Notes: generated by a model not told the origin, from the sequence alone. A DNA stretch of 64,000 bases from Bacteroidales bacterium (GCA_017546605.1 JAFYSH010000022.1:62001-126000); one strand, 5' to 3'. Shown: positions 9,598 through 19,143, counted from the stretch's first letter. Program-made: numbers and translations.

Positions 9598-10745
9598 GTG
9601 GAGGAGGTACCGGAGGACATATTTTCCCCGCCTTGTCCATTGCAGATGCTCTCCGAAAACTGGAACCTGAAGCCGACATACTCTTTGTTGGAGCCGAAGG
9701 TAAGATGGAAATGGAACGGGTACCCGCTGCAGGCTACCCCATTGAAGGGCTCCCGGTTGCCGGCTTGCAACGCCGTTTGACCCTGAGCAACCTTGCTCTG
9801 CCGTTCAAACTCCTCAAGAGTCTTCGTCGGGCCAGTCAGATTATCAGCAAATTCAAACCGGATGTGGTCGTAGGAGTAGGCGGTTATGCCAGCGCACCTA
9901 CCTTGTGGACCGCTTCCCGAAAAGGCATCCCGTGCTTGATTCAGGAACAAAATTCCTACGCAGGCCTTACCAACAAAATCTTGGGAAAACGCGCCAGAAA
10001 AATCTGCGTAGCCTACGATCGGATGGAGCAATTCTTCCCCGAAGAAAAGATCCTGCTTACCGGGAACCCCATTCGCAACAACATTCATCCGGCCACCGAA
10101 GCGCAACGCCATGCTGCAATGGAATACTTCGGACTGGATCCAAACAAACCCGTACTGTTGATCGTCGGAGGAAGCTTGGGCGCAAAAACCCTGAACCTGG
10201 CACTTCGAAAATGGGTGGCCAACATCCCCGAAAATGCTCCCTACCAAATTCTTTGGCAAAGCGGGAAATATTACCGCACCGAATTGGAAACCTTCTTCCA
10301 ACAACTCCCTGAATGGAGTGATGCGAGTATCCGCCGACCCGAAGCAGGCTCCGAATACGAACTACGATGCCACCAAGGTGTACGCAACTGCGATTTCATC
10401 AAACGGATGGACCTTGCCTTAGCCGCTGCCGACTGGGTAGTCAGCCGAGCGGGTGCAGGCACCATTTCTGAACTCTGTGCCGCAGGAAAGGCCACCTTGT
10501 TTGTGCCCTCTCCATTTGTAACCGAGGACCATCAGACACACAATGCACAGGCATTGGTCCGTCACCAGGCTGCAACCATGCTCCGTGATGATCAGGCCAT
10601 CGAATCCTTGCAGACCGAATGCGAAGCCTTGCTCCAGGACAAAGATCGCCAAAGCCTGTTTTGCACCAACATATTACAATTAGCCAAACCCAACGCAGCG
10701 GAAGAGATTGCCCGCGAAGTGTTACAATTAGTACCCCGGAAATGA
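9567..10745 (+). CDS. murG: UDP-GlcNAc:lipid I N-acetylglucosaminyltransferase MurG
   Basis: MurG, 392 aa, is a peripheral inner-membrane GT-B enzyme (family GT28) that converts lipid I to lipid II. The N-terminal glycine loop SGGGTGGHIFPALSIA is at about residues 12-27, GVGGYAS at about 98-104, QEQNSYAGLTNK at about 120-131, and the donor-site SRAGAGTISEL at about 294-304. The start at 9567 (MEQCRTKI) lies inside ftsW. The ATG is chosen because the first beta strand follows it immediately. The stop overlaps the murC start by four bases. Confidence 0.96.
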   Translation: MEQCRTKIIISGGGTGGHIFPALSIADALRKLEPEADILFVGAEGKMEMERVPAAGYPIEGLPVAGLQRRLTLSNLALPFKLLKSLRRASQIISKFKPDVVVGVGGYASAPTLWTASRKGIPCLIQEQNSYAGLTNKILGKRARKICVAYDRMEQFFPEEKILLTGNPIRNNIHPATEAQRHAAMEYFGLDPNKPVLLIVGGSLGAKTLNLALRKWVANIPENAPYQILWQSGKYYRTELETFFQQLPEWSDASIRRPEAGSEYELRCHQGVRNCDFIKRMDLALAAADWVVSRAGAGTISELCAAGKATLFVPSPFVTEDHQTHNAQALVRHQAATMLRDDQAIESLQTECEALLQDKDRQSLFCTNILQLAKPNAAEEIAREVLQLVPRK

Positions 10746-12100
10746 GTCTTAAAAATGTCTATTTCATCGGCATCGGCGGGATCGGAATGAGCGCCATTGC
10801 CCAATACTACCACCATGCTGGCTATCAGGTCAGTGGGTACGATCGCACCCCCAGCCGACTCACCGAAAAGCTGGAATCCCAAGGCATCCGGATCCACTAT
10901 GAAGACCAACCGGAACTAATTCCCACGACCGTCGATGATACACTCATCATCTACACACCAGCCATCCCTGCCAGTTTGAAAGAACTACAAACGGCACGCG
11001 AAGGTGGGTACCGTCTGGTCAAACGATCCCTTGCTTTGGGCGAGATTGCCCAGGGACAAGAGACCCTGGCCATTGCCGGCACTCACGGAAAGACAACCAC
11101 CTCAACCCTATTAGCCCACTTATTGACGGACTCGGGAGCCGGTTGCAATGCCTTCCTGGGTGGAATTTCCAAAAATTACCACACCAACCTCCTGCTGGCC
11201 AAGAACCCAGTACTGGTTGCAGAAGCTGACGAATTTGACCGCTCATTCCTACAATTGTTCCCGGACATTGCAGCCATTACCGCGATTGATGCCGATCACC
11301 TTGACATCTACAATGACCTGCAGCAAATCCAAGCTGCATTCCTTCAATTTGCTCGCCAGATCAAAAAAGCAATTGTCCTCAAACAGGGAGTTAGTTTAGG
11401 GGTTCCTGACGATGCGCTTACAGCCTCCGTTTACCGCTATGCCTACGACCAACCTGCAGACTTTTACGCAAAAGATCTGCAGCCACTGCCTGGCGGCTAC
11501 TTTGAATTTACCCTGCACACACCGGGTGAGCCGATTCCCCATTGCCAGGTCGGTATTCCAGGCTGGGTCAATGTTGAAAATGCAGTCGCAGCTGCAGCGG
11601 TAGCTTGGCTACACGGAACGAACCCGGAAGCCATCCGCAAGGGTTTGCGCAGCTTTCAAGGCGTTGAACGCCGCTTTGACGTACACGTTAACACCCCCGC
11701 TTGCGCCTACGTGGATGACTACGCCCATCACCCCAAGGAAATTGCAGCAGCCCTTTCTTCCATCCGAAACATCTTCCCCGGCCGTCGCGTAACGGTGGTC
11801 TTCCAACCCCACCTCTACACGCGTACACGCGACTTTTACGAAGAATTTGCGGCAGCCTTGAGCCAGGCGGATGATGTCATTCTGTTGCCAATTTATCCTG
11901 CTCGGGAAGAACCCATCGAAGGCGTCAATGCGGAAATGATTTTGGAGAAGATCCAGGGTCCGACCGCCCAAGTGATAGCCAAGGATCAGCTTTTGAGCCA
12001 TTTAAAACAACAGGCTATTGATATTTTAATTACATTTGGGGCTGGAGACATTGACCGACTCATCCAACCCATTACCGAATTACTAAAAACCACTCGATAG
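10742..12100 (+). CDS. murC: UDP-MurNAc:L-alanine ligase MurC
   Basis: MurC, 452 aa, commits UDP-MurNAc to stem-peptide synthesis by adding L-alanine. FIGIGGIGMSAIAQ at residues 8-21 is the N-terminal nucleotide-binding signature, GTHGKTTTS at about 112-120 the ATP loop, and DDYAHHPKEI near 320 a conserved MurC block. The frame is open further upstream (to 10619), but ATG 10742 overlaps the murG stop in an ATGA and gives the canonical MSLKNVYFIGIGG start. No ddl gene follows. ftsQ comes next. Confidence 0.96.
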   Translation: MSLKNVYFIGIGGIGMSAIAQYYHHAGYQVSGYDRTPSRLTEKLESQGIRIHYEDQPELIPTTVDDTLIIYTPAIPASLKELQTAREGGYRLVKRSLALGEIAQGQETLAIAGTHGKTTTSTLLAHLLTDSGAGCNAFLGGISKNYHTNLLLAKNPVLVAEADEFDRSFLQLFPDIAAITAIDADHLDIYNDLQQIQAAFLQFARQIKKAIVLKQGVSLGVPDDALTASVYRYAYDQPADFYAKDLQPLPGGYFEFTLHTPGEPIPHCQVGIPGWVNVENAVAAAAVAWLHGTNPEAIRKGLRSFQGVERRFDVHVNTPACAYVDDYAHHPKEIAAALSSIRNIFPGRRVTVVFQPHLYTRTRDFYEEFAAALSQADDVILLPIYPAREEPIEGVNAEMILEKIQGPTAQVIAKDQLLSHLKQQAIDILITFGAGDIDRLIQPITELLKTTR

Positions 12101-12103
12101 ACT

Positions 12104-12904
12104 ATGTTCCGACGCATCCTTGCCATCACGGGTCTTAGCCTCGTCATCCTATTGGCGGCAGGCTACCTCGTTGTTGCCGAACGAATGACCCGGCAGCACC
12201 AGGAGCGACAAGTATGCCAACACATCGACATCACGATTGCCGATAGTCTGGAACACCAGTTCGTCAGCCGACAAGATGTAACCAACTACCTCCGGTTACT
12301 GCCGGAACCATTGATTGGAAAACACATTTCCCAAGTTGACCTGCACCAATTGGAAACCTTGTTGGAAAGCCAGGGCGCCATCAATCACGCCAATGCTGCC
12401 ATAGATTGCTCCGGCAACTTGAGCATCCGCATTCATCAACGGCAACCCATTGCCCGTTGGCTGACCCAACAAAGCTCGTTTTACATCGATAGTGACGAGT
12501 TCTGTTTCCCGTGGAGCAGCCAGTTTACCGCTCATGTGCCCATCATCACCGGTCCATTGCCCATCCGCCTGGATCCAGGCTACCGAGGCATCCTCAACTC
12601 CTCGAACAACCGCCAGATGGAAGGAATCATACAGGTAATCCAATACATCCACGAACATCCTTTCTGGGAGGCTCAGATTCAAGAGATTCACGTAGAAGAA
12701 AATGGAAACCTGTTGCTATTCACCCGCGTTGGTGATCAGATCATCCGTTTCGGCAAACCCGAAGCCATTGCAACAAAATTCCGGAAGCTGCTGTCCTTCT
12801 ACAAAGAGATTGTGCCGTTGGATGGATGGAATGCCTATTCTGAAGTGGACCTCCGCTTCCAGGACCAAATTGTTTGTACCCGAAAAAAACAGAAAAAGAG
12901 ATAA
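12104..12904 (+). CDS. ftsQ: Cell division protein FtsQ
   Basis: A 266-aa bitopic divisome protein with a cytoplasmic stub, one transmembrane helix at about residues 6-25 (AITGLSLVILLAAGYLVVA), then a POTRA-like segment (about 40-112) and a beta domain. FtsQ recruits the FtsL/FtsB partners. Sequence identity within the family is low, so the name relies on the POTRA-type pattern, topology and position between murC and ftsA. It ends in a basic tail (RKKQKKR). Confidence 0.88.
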   Translation: MFRRILAITGLSLVILLAAGYLVVAERMTRQHQERQVCQHIDITIADSLEHQFVSRQDVTNYLRLLPEPLIGKHISQVDLHQLETLLESQGAINHANAAIDCSGNLSIRIHQRQPIARWLTQQSSFYIDSDEFCFPWSSQFTAHVPIITGPLPIRLDPGYRGILNSSNNRQMEGIIQVIQYIHEHPFWEAQIQEIHVEENGNLLLFTRVGDQIIRFGKPEAIATKFRKLLSFYKEIVPLDGWNAYSEVDLRFQDQIVCTRKKQKKR

Positions 12905-12907
12905 AAT

Positions 12908-14287
12908 ATGGAAAATATTATTGCTGCCCTTGATTTGGGAACCAATAAAATAGCTGCCATTGTCGGGCAAAAAACCGACAGCGGCATTCGCATTGTCGGT
13001 TACCAGGAGGTGCCGACAGAAGGCATTGTTCGAGGAGAAGTCGTAAACATCCAAAAAGTGGTCAAAAGCGTTGAGACGGCTATCAACTCGGTAGCGCAGC
13101 AGGTAGAAACACCGATCCGAGAAGTCTGGATCAGCCATTGCTGCGAGCGGATTCGTCACGAGTCAACCGTCATTCAGCGGCGACGCAGCGGCGATGACTG
13201 GATTACTGAAGAAGAAATTGAAGATATCCTGCAAGAAGCCCGCAACACACGCGTAGCGAACGGAGACATCGTTTTGCAAGCCGTCCCCCAAAGTTACAAC
13301 ATCGATGACCGCATGGGTGAAATCGACCCGGTGGGTATGATTGGTGCGGACTTGGAAGCCGATTTCCGCCTTTTCATCGGCAAAAAAACAGCGGTATCGG
13401 GTGCCTCCATGGTACTCTCCCGCAATGGGCTGTCCGAGTGTGGAGCCTCCTTGCGCGGGATTGCTAGTGCCCGTTCCATCCTGACCCAAAATGAAATGGA
13501 ACTGGGGGTTGCACTATTGGATATTGGAGCCGGTGCAACAGACCTGGTCGTCATCAAGGACAACATCATCCGTCACTTGGATATCATACCCTTTGGAGGA
13601 AACGCTGTTACCGAGGACATCCGTCAACTCTGCAGCATTCCCTGGAAGACATCCGAGCAACTGAAAGTACAATACGGAAGCGCTTTTGCCGCATTGGACA
13701 ATGGCAAACGGGTCATCTCCATCCCTGGCATCGGTGGAGCTGCCAGCAAGGAAATTCCCTCGAAAGAACTGGCTATGATTATCCAAGCCCGTCTCTCGGA
13801 AATCATCAAAACCGCCGACCTGGCCATTACCAATACCGGTCTGAAGGCAGAATTGAAGGGAGGACTGGTACTCACCGGAGGGGTTGCCAACACGATGCAC
13901 ATCCAACGCTTGGCCTCCCAACTTACCAATATGGGCATCCGTGTAGCTTGGCCCGAGAACTTTGTATTGGCAGAATCGGAAGACAAGGCCTTGACCACCA
14001 CCGGTGCAACCGCAGTAGGACTCGTTCTGGCTGCTTTTGATGCATTGGGCGACAACCTCCCCAGCTACGAAATCCCGACGCTGGACCCCAATTCCGAACA
14101 AGGAGCTCAGGGTGTTCTCTTTCAAACCAACGAAAACGGACAAACACCCGGAACCAGCAAACCGGCCCATACAGACCCGAAAGCCGACACCAAGCCTCGG
14201 GAAAGTTGGAAGCATCGCCTGGCTCGTAAAATCGGATCCATCCAAGAAATGGACATCTTTGACAACAACAACGACAACGAAGCATAA
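12908..14287 (+). CDS. ftsA: Cell division protein FtsA
   Basis: FtsA, 459 aa, is an actin-like ATPase that tethers FtsZ to the membrane. The phosphate-1 motif ALDLGTNKIAAIVG is at residues 7-20, the phosphate-2 region LLDIGAGATDLVV at about 204-216, and the adenosine motif LTGGVANT at about 324-331. A Pro/Thr-rich linker (about 395-430) precedes the C-terminal amphipathic stretch WKHRLARKIGSI, the expected membrane-targeting helix. ftsZ follows after two bases. Confidence 0.95.
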   Translation: MENIIAALDLGTNKIAAIVGQKTDSGIRIVGYQEVPTEGIVRGEVVNIQKVVKSVETAINSVAQQVETPIREVWISHCCERIRHESTVIQRRRSGDDWITEEEIEDILQEARNTRVANGDIVLQAVPQSYNIDDRMGEIDPVGMIGADLEADFRLFIGKKTAVSGASMVLSRNGLSECGASLRGIASARSILTQNEMELGVALLDIGAGATDLVVIKDNIIRHLDIIPFGGNAVTEDIRQLCSIPWKTSEQLKVQYGSAFAALDNGKRVISIPGIGGAASKEIPSKELAMIIQARLSEIIKTADLAITNTGLKAELKGGLVLTGGVANTMHIQRLASQLTNMGIRVAWPENFVLAESEDKALTTTGATAVGLVLAAFDALGDNLPSYEIPTLDPNSEQGAQGVLFQTNENGQTPGTSKPAHTDPKADTKPRESWKHRLARKIGSIQEMDIFDNNNDNEA

Positions 14288-14289
14288 CT

Positions 14290-15531
14290 ATGGAAGAAGA
14301 ATACTTGATTCCCACCAATATCAATAAGAAAAACACTTGGATCAAAGTCATCGGTGTTGGGGGTGGCGGCTGCAATGCAGTCACCCAAATGTACCGTCAA
14401 GGTATCCAAAATGTGGATTTCATCATCTGCAACACCGATGCACAAACATTGAACGAGAGTCCCGTGCCCATCAAAGTACAACTCGGCAACATCCTCACCC
14501 GTGGATTGGGCGCAGGCTGCGATCCGGAACGCGGAAAAATGGCCGCCATTGAATCCATCGAAGAAATCAAACGTTCCATCGGAGCGGGTACTGAGATGGT
14601 CTTCATCACCGCCGGATTGGGCGGAGGAACCGGAACCGGAGCAGCCCCTGTCATTGCGGACATCACCAAGAATGAACTTGGCTTACTGACCATCGGCGTC
14701 GTTACCCTTCCTTTCAAGGACGAGGGTATGGAATTCTACCGCCGAGCAATGAACGGACTGAAGGAAATCTCCAGCAAAGTGGACTCCCTGCTAGTAATCG
14801 ACAACCAAAAATTGTATGAAATCTACGCGGATTTGAATGTAGCTGACGCTTTCCCCAAGGTGGACGAAGTGCTGAACACCGCAGTCAAAGGGATCGCCGA
14901 AATCATCACGAGCAAAGGCTTCATTAACGTCGATTTGGCAGACGTGAAGATGGTAACCAAAGATAGTGGGATTGCCTTATTGGGTATCGGTACTGCATCT
15001 GGAGAAGATCGCGCCAAAGAAGCCGTACGCCTGGCATTTGAGTCGCCCTTGTTGAACGAATACAACTTGCGCACCGCCACCAATGCCCTGGTCAATATTT
15101 CTTGCAACAAGAACTCCGAGCACAACCTGACCATGGCCGAGCTCGAGCAAATTATGGCTCATATCCAAGACTATACCGGCCCCACCGAAAAATTCAAACG
15201 GGGCGTGGTCTATGATGACACCCTTGAAAACGACACCATTCGCATCACCGTCGTGGTGACGGGTATCGATATGACCATCACGCCTCAACCCCAGCCCACT
15301 CAAGTTTATCGCGATGACACCACCATTGTCACTCTCAGCGAGCGTGAAGACGAGAACGATGGCAGCATCACCCTACCCCTCTCCTACGAGCCCGGCAACT
15401 TCCAACAAGACGAAGACCCGCACTATGACCTGATCACCGTTTATGACGGAAGTTTGTCCATCATGGAATACGAAAAGGAACCGGCACTGACCCGTCTGAA
15501 GAAAAAAATTGAAGCAAAAAACCATAAATAA
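14290..15531 (+). CDS. ftsZ: Cell division GTPase FtsZ
   Basis: FtsZ, 413 aa, is the tubulin-like GTPase that forms the cytokinetic ring. The GTP signature GGGTGTGAAPV is at about residues 115-125, the N-terminal loop VGGGGCNAV at about 22-30, and the T7 loop NVDLADVKMV at about 215-224. After the core (to about 330) comes a short acidic linker. The extreme C-terminus has EPALTRLKKK, which is probably the variant of the conserved tail that contacts FtsA. It closes the dcw cluster. Confidence 0.96.
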   Translation: MEEEYLIPTNINKKNTWIKVIGVGGGGCNAVTQMYRQGIQNVDFIICNTDAQTLNESPVPIKVQLGNILTRGLGAGCDPERGKMAAIESIEEIKRSIGAGTEMVFITAGLGGGTGTGAAPVIADITKNELGLLTIGVVTLPFKDEGMEFYRRAMNGLKEISSKVDSLLVIDNQKLYEIYADLNVADAFPKVDEVLNTAVKGIAEIITSKGFINVDLADVKMVTKDSGIALLGIGTASGEDRAKEAVRLAFESPLLNEYNLRTATNALVNISCNKNSEHNLTMAELEQIMAHIQDYTGPTEKFKRGVVYDDTLENDTIRITVVVTGIDMTITPQPQPTQVYRDDTTIVTLSEREDENDGSITLPLSYEPGNFQQDEDPHYDLITVYDGSLSIMEYEKEPALTRLKKKIEAKNHK

Positions 15532-15541
15532 AAATTGTAGT

Positions 15542-17104
15542 ATGCAACAACGTCAAACTCGCGTACGCTTTGCCCCCAGTCCCACAGGCCCCCTGCACAT
15601 GGGCGGCGTCCGCACAGCACTATACAACTACCTGTTTGCCAAACAAAATGGCGGAAAATTCATCCTTCGCATTGAAGACACCGATTCACAACGTTTTGTC
15701 CCTGGTGCAGAAGCCTACATCATTGAGTCCCTCCGCTGGTGCGGCATTTATCCGGACGAAGGGGTGACCCTCGATGGTCAAGTCGTTGAAACTGCCTCCG
15801 AGCAACATCCGCATGCCCCCTACCGGCAGTCACAACGCAAACCCATTTACCGGAAATATGCCGAAGAACTTGTTGCCAAAGGATATGCTTACTATGCCTT
15901 TGACAGCGGTGAAGAATTGGATCGTCTCCGGAAAGAAGCGGAAGCAAACGGTCAGACCTTCACCTACAACCAAGCAACCCGCAACAGCCTGACCAACTCA
16001 CTCACTTTAAGTGCAGAAGAAACACAACGCCGCCTGCAAGAAGAAACCCATTGGACCATCCGTTTCAAAATGCCCGAAAATAGGGTCGTAGCAATGGATG
16101 ACCTGATTCGCGGCCACGTTGAAGTCAATACTGACACCTTGGATGACAAAGTGCTTTGGAAAGCGGCTGATCAACTGCCGACCTACCACTTGGCAAATAT
16201 CGTGGATGACCATTTGATGGAAATCACCGAAGTCATTCGGGGTGAAGAATGGTTACCCTCGCTTCCCCTTCACTATTTGTTGTACGAAGCGTTCGGCTGG
16301 CAAGACACCCAACCCCGATTTGCTCACTTGTCCTTGCTGCTCAAACCCGACGGAAAAGGCAAACTCAGCAAACGTGACGGAGACCGTTTGGGTTTCCCGG
16401 TCTTCCCCTTACGCTGGGAGGCTCCCAACGGAGAAGTATCCCGCGGATACCGCGAAGACGGTTATTATCCGGAAGCATTTGTCAACCTGTTAGCTTTGCT
16501 GGGATGGAATCCGGGCACCGAACAAGAACTCTTCTCTGTAGAAGAACTCATTCCTGCCTTCTCATTGGACCGCATTGTTCGCTCAGGAGCTAAGTTCAAT
16601 GCCGATAAAGCCAAATGGTTCAACCAAGAATACCTTCGCAAACGCAGCAACGCTCAACTCGCAGCTGAATTCATGCCCATCTTGGAAGAAAAAGGACTTC
16701 AAGTCAACCCGGCTTATGTAGAAACGGTGGTTGGTCTGATCAAAGAACGTGCTCACTTTGTACACGACTTCTGGGAGCTCTCTTCCTTCTTCTTTGAGGC
16801 ACCCACTACTTACGACCCGCAAACCGTACAAAAATTCTGGAAAGCAGAGAACCTTCCCTTGCTCCAACAAACGGTTGCCTTTGTACAACAACTGGCTGAT
16901 TTCTCAAAAGAGCATGTAGAAGAAGCGCTGCATCAATTCATCGTAGAAAATGGAATGCCGATGGGCAAAGTAATGAATGGCCTCCGCCTGATGCTAGTAG
17001 GTGCATCCAAAGGCCCTGGAGTTGCCGACATCATTGCTGCAATCGGAAAGGATGCGTTTACCGCTCGATGTGAGCAGGCATTTGCGGTATTGAATCCCGC
17101 ATAA
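15542..17104 (+). CDS. gltX: Glutamyl-tRNA synthetase
   Basis: GltX, 520 aa, is a class I aminoacyl-tRNA synthetase that charges tRNA-Glu. The HIGH-equivalent motif is PSPTGPLHMGG at residues 12-22 and the KMSKS-equivalent is KLSKRDGDR at about 278-286. The frame opens upstream at 15509 inside ftsZ. ATG 15542 (MQQRQTRVRFAPS) matches the family start. The segment with PLRWEAPNGEVSRGY is a Bacteroidetes-type insertion after KLSKRDGD. The 3' end overlaps the convergent anti-sigma gene by 47 bases. Confidence 0.96.
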   Translation: MQQRQTRVRFAPSPTGPLHMGGVRTALYNYLFAKQNGGKFILRIEDTDSQRFVPGAEAYIIESLRWCGIYPDEGVTLDGQVVETASEQHPHAPYRQSQRKPIYRKYAEELVAKGYAYYAFDSGEELDRLRKEAEANGQTFTYNQATRNSLTNSLTLSAEETQRRLQEETHWTIRFKMPENRVVAMDDLIRGHVEVNTDTLDDKVLWKAADQLPTYHLANIVDDHLMEITEVIRGEEWLPSLPLHYLLYEAFGWQDTQPRFAHLSLLLKPDGKGKLSKRDGDRLGFPVFPLRWEAPNGEVSRGYREDGYYPEAFVNLLALLGWNPGTEQELFSVEELIPAFSLDRIVRSGAKFNADKAKWFNQEYLRKRSNAQLAAEFMPILEEKGLQVNPAYVETVVGLIKERAHFVHDFWELSSFFFEAPTTYDPQTVQKFWKAENLPLLQQTVAFVQQLADFSKEHVEEALHQFIVENGMPMGKVMNGLRLMLVGASKGPGVADIIAAIGKDAFTARCEQAFAVLNPA

Positions 17105-17468
17105 GCGTATCGGCTTGCGTTGAAGTATCCGGAAACGAATCCACCGACCAAATGACTTGCGGACTCTGTCCCGGTTGGATCACAACTCCACTGGGACGGG
17201 TCCAGGAATAATATCCGATACCGATTGTACTAATCAGCACAAACAATGCGGCTACCCGAGTCCATCGGGATTGCTGCAGAAAACGACCGAGACGCCGCCA
17301 AGTTGGGCGGCGTTCTTCTTGCTGAAATGCAACTGACAGTTTTCGATAAGCTGCCAACCGTTCCCGGCAGGCAGGGCAGTGCATAAGGTGCTCTTGAAAC
17401 TGAGCCTCTTGCGCTACGGTCAATGTTCCAGCAAAGTAGCCATCTATCTTATCACATTCACACTTCAT
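17058..17468 (-). CDS. Membrane anti-sigma factor with zinc-finger (ZAS) domain
   Basis: A 136-aa protein with the zinc-associated anti-sigma motif His27-x3-Cys31-x2-Cys34 (HLMHCPAC) in its cytoplasmic N-terminal part, one transmembrane helix at about residues 69-87 (WTRVAALFVLISTIGIGYYSW), and a short periplasmic tail. Its ATG overlaps the stop of the preceding sigma-like gene (ATGA at 17465-17468), so the two are almost certainly co-translated. By analogy with ZAS proteins it should hold the neighbouring sigma factor inactive at the inner membrane until a signal arrives. Its last codons are convergent with, and overlap, gltX. Confidence 0.8.
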   Translation of the reverse strand: MKCECDKIDGYFAGTLTVAQEAQFQEHLMHCPACRERLAAYRKLSVAFQQEERRPTWRRLGRFLQQSRWTRVAALFVLISTIGIGYYSWTRPSGVVIQPGQSPQVIWSVDSFPDTSTQADTLMRDSIPQMPAHIER

Positions 17469-18640
17469 TCTACCCGTGCTTTGATTAATCCGGCATAACG
17501 CTGGATCAACTTGTTTTTTACTCGTTTTACCATTTGACGATAACGGGCAGCCAAACGGATCATTTCTTCCTTGGATACAGGGCCTTCGTACTTTTGAACC
17601 AAGGCTTCATACGACATATCCTCCGTATAATGTTCCAACAAAACAGCCACCTCGTCTTCCAGGCCTTTGACCAATGCCTCGTGCAAGGGATGCGTCTGAT
17701 TATACAATGCCAGAATCATCGTGGCACGAACACTATCCGGATCAAAAGCATCCACATAATGCGCAACCGGCGTATCGTGTGACGGAAAATTTGCAGGAAT
17801 GCAGGACTCGTCATCAAAAAGATTGGATTCGGTATCGTCTGCCAAACGATAGGTGATGCTCTCTACATCCACTCTTTTTTGCCGAGATCGGATCCGACAC
17901 AACTCCCTACATTTGTTCCGAATGACTCCCACGGCATATGAAATCAAGTCTTTGGCGCCAGTCGCCTCATCCAACCGTCCATTGATCAAGGCTCCATTCA
18001 CCACAAAACAGACCTCATTCCAGATTTCATCCGCATCTTCCATTTGAAACGAACCACCAATCTGTCGAACCAACCCAATCACATAAGGCTTCAGATGGCG
18101 GTAAAAGATCGACCAGCAATGCGTATCATTGGCCCGCAAGCGCTGCATGACTTCCGTTTCCGATAACGGGAATTCGGCGTCCGTCAACTTCTCCAGCTGC
18201 AATTGGACTTCAAAAGGTGCCACCCAATCGGCCTCCTGCAAAAAATACCGTAGGAACAGATGATCAAAATGATGCGCTGAAACCACATAGGACAATGATT
18301 CATCGGTATTGGCCAGATATTGATCCAACTGGGTCCGTTCCTGATCACTGAAAATGCGCTGTAAAAGCAAGGTGAGCCGGCGTTTTAGAAGAAAAACAAA
18401 ACGCCTGTCCAACAAGGAATTCCGATAGAACTTCGAATAATTCCGTTCTTGATAATACGCCCGAAGAACGCGATACTTCCACGCTACGAACGACTCGTCC
18501 GACAACCGCGCAGCCCCCGCTTCGTTCCACGACCGGGCCTCCTGCTCGGGATTCTTCCAGAAGCCCAGACGGGTCAGCTCCCAATGCTCATCATCCTTGC
18601 GCAGGAACTCCAGAAAACTAGCTTTCTCCGATGGATTCAT
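17465..18640 (-). CDS. Atypical large sigma-70-like factor with N-terminal extension
   Basis: A 391-aa soluble protein. Residues about 165-258 resemble ECF sigma region 2: a LKPYVIGLVRQIGG helix, the acidic DADEIWNEVCFVV patch and LISYAVGVIRNKCRELCRIRSRQKR-type region 2.3/2.4. Residues about 300-385 could form a region 4-like helix-turn-helix. The first ~160 residues are an unusual charged, aromatic-rich helical extension not found in ordinary ECF factors of about 180-200 aa. The direct overlap with a ZAS anti-sigma gene supports a sigma role. The sigma call is inferred from a weak motif pattern plus this partnership. It is transcribed divergently from rpiB. Confidence 0.65.
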   Translation of the reverse strand: MNPSEKASFLEFLRKDDEHWELTRLGFWKNPEQEARSWNEAGAARLSDESFVAWKYRVLRAYYQERNYSKFYRNSLLDRRFVFLLKRRLTLLLQRIFSDQERTQLDQYLANTDESLSYVVSAHHFDHLFLRYFLQEADWVAPFEVQLQLEKLTDAEFPLSETEVMQRLRANDTHCWSIFYRHLKPYVIGLVRQIGGSFQMEDADEIWNEVCFVVNGALINGRLDEATGAKDLISYAVGVIRNKCRELCRIRSRQKRVDVESITYRLADDTESNLFDDESCIPANFPSHDTPVAHYVDAFDPDSVRATMILALYNQTHPLHEALVKGLEDEVAVLLEHYTEDMSYEALVQKYEGPVSKEEMIRLAARYRQMVKRVKNKLIQRYAGLIKARVE

Positions 18641-18673
18641 AACGAAATGTATGCAAAGATAACAAGCTTTTTA

Positions 18674-18681
18674 TATTTTTG
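18674..18681 (+). promoter_or_regulatory. Putative -7 box for rpiB operon
   Basis: TATTTTTG fits TAnnTTTG and lies 27 bases before the rpiB ATG, in the 68-base gap between the divergent sigma gene and rpiB. No clear TTTG is present at the expected -33 position. Confidence 0.35.
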
Positions 18682-18708
18682 CAGGAAATTAACATAATCA
18701 AAGCGAAG

Positions 18709-19137
18709 ATGATAGGAATTGCTGCCGATCACGCCGGCTATGAACTCAAAGGTATCTTGATTGAGTATTTGCGTGAAAAGGGACTTGAAGTAAAAGATTT
18801 CGGAACACATTCTACTGACAGCATGGACTATCCGGATGTTGCCCACCCCTTGGCTGAAAGCATCGAGAATGGCACCTGTGAGTGGGGTATTGCCATTTGC
18901 GGAACTGGCAACGGTATTAGCATGACCGTCAACAAACACGCAGGAATCCGCGCAGCACTCTGCTGGAACTCAGAAATCGCAGCTTTGGCCCGCCAACACA
19001 ACAACGCCAATATTCTCTCGCTTCCGGCACGTTTTGTTTCGACTGAAGAAGCTTTGGCGATGTTGAAAACCTTCATGGAAACTCCTTTTGAAGGTGGACG
19101 CCACCAAAGACGTATCGACAAAATCGCCTGCTGCTAA
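18709..19137 (+). CDS. rpiB: Ribose-5-phosphate isomerase B
   Basis: RpiB, 142 aa, of the RpiB/LacAB isomerase family, interconverts ribose 5-phosphate and ribulose 5-phosphate in the pentose phosphate pathway. The N-terminal GIAADHAGYELK block (residues 3-14), the catalytic CGTGNGISM loop (about 65-73, containing the active-site Cys) and the RQHNNANILSLPARF block are all present. The frame is open to 18679, but ATG 18709 (MIGIAADHAG) is the family start and sits after the putative promoter. It heads a run of closely spaced genes through ansA. Confidence 0.95.
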   Translation: MIGIAADHAGYELKGILIEYLREKGLEVKDFGTHSTDSMDYPDVAHPLAESIENGTCEWGIAICGTGNGISMTVNKHAGIRAALCWNSEIAALARQHNNANILSLPARFVSTEEALAMLKTFMETPFEGGRHQRRIDKIACC

Positions 19138-19143
19138 TTCTTA

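Noticed and set aside
9468..10304. 278-aa minus-strand open frame over murG
   Set aside because: Antisense to murG, low-complexity translation, no start signals.
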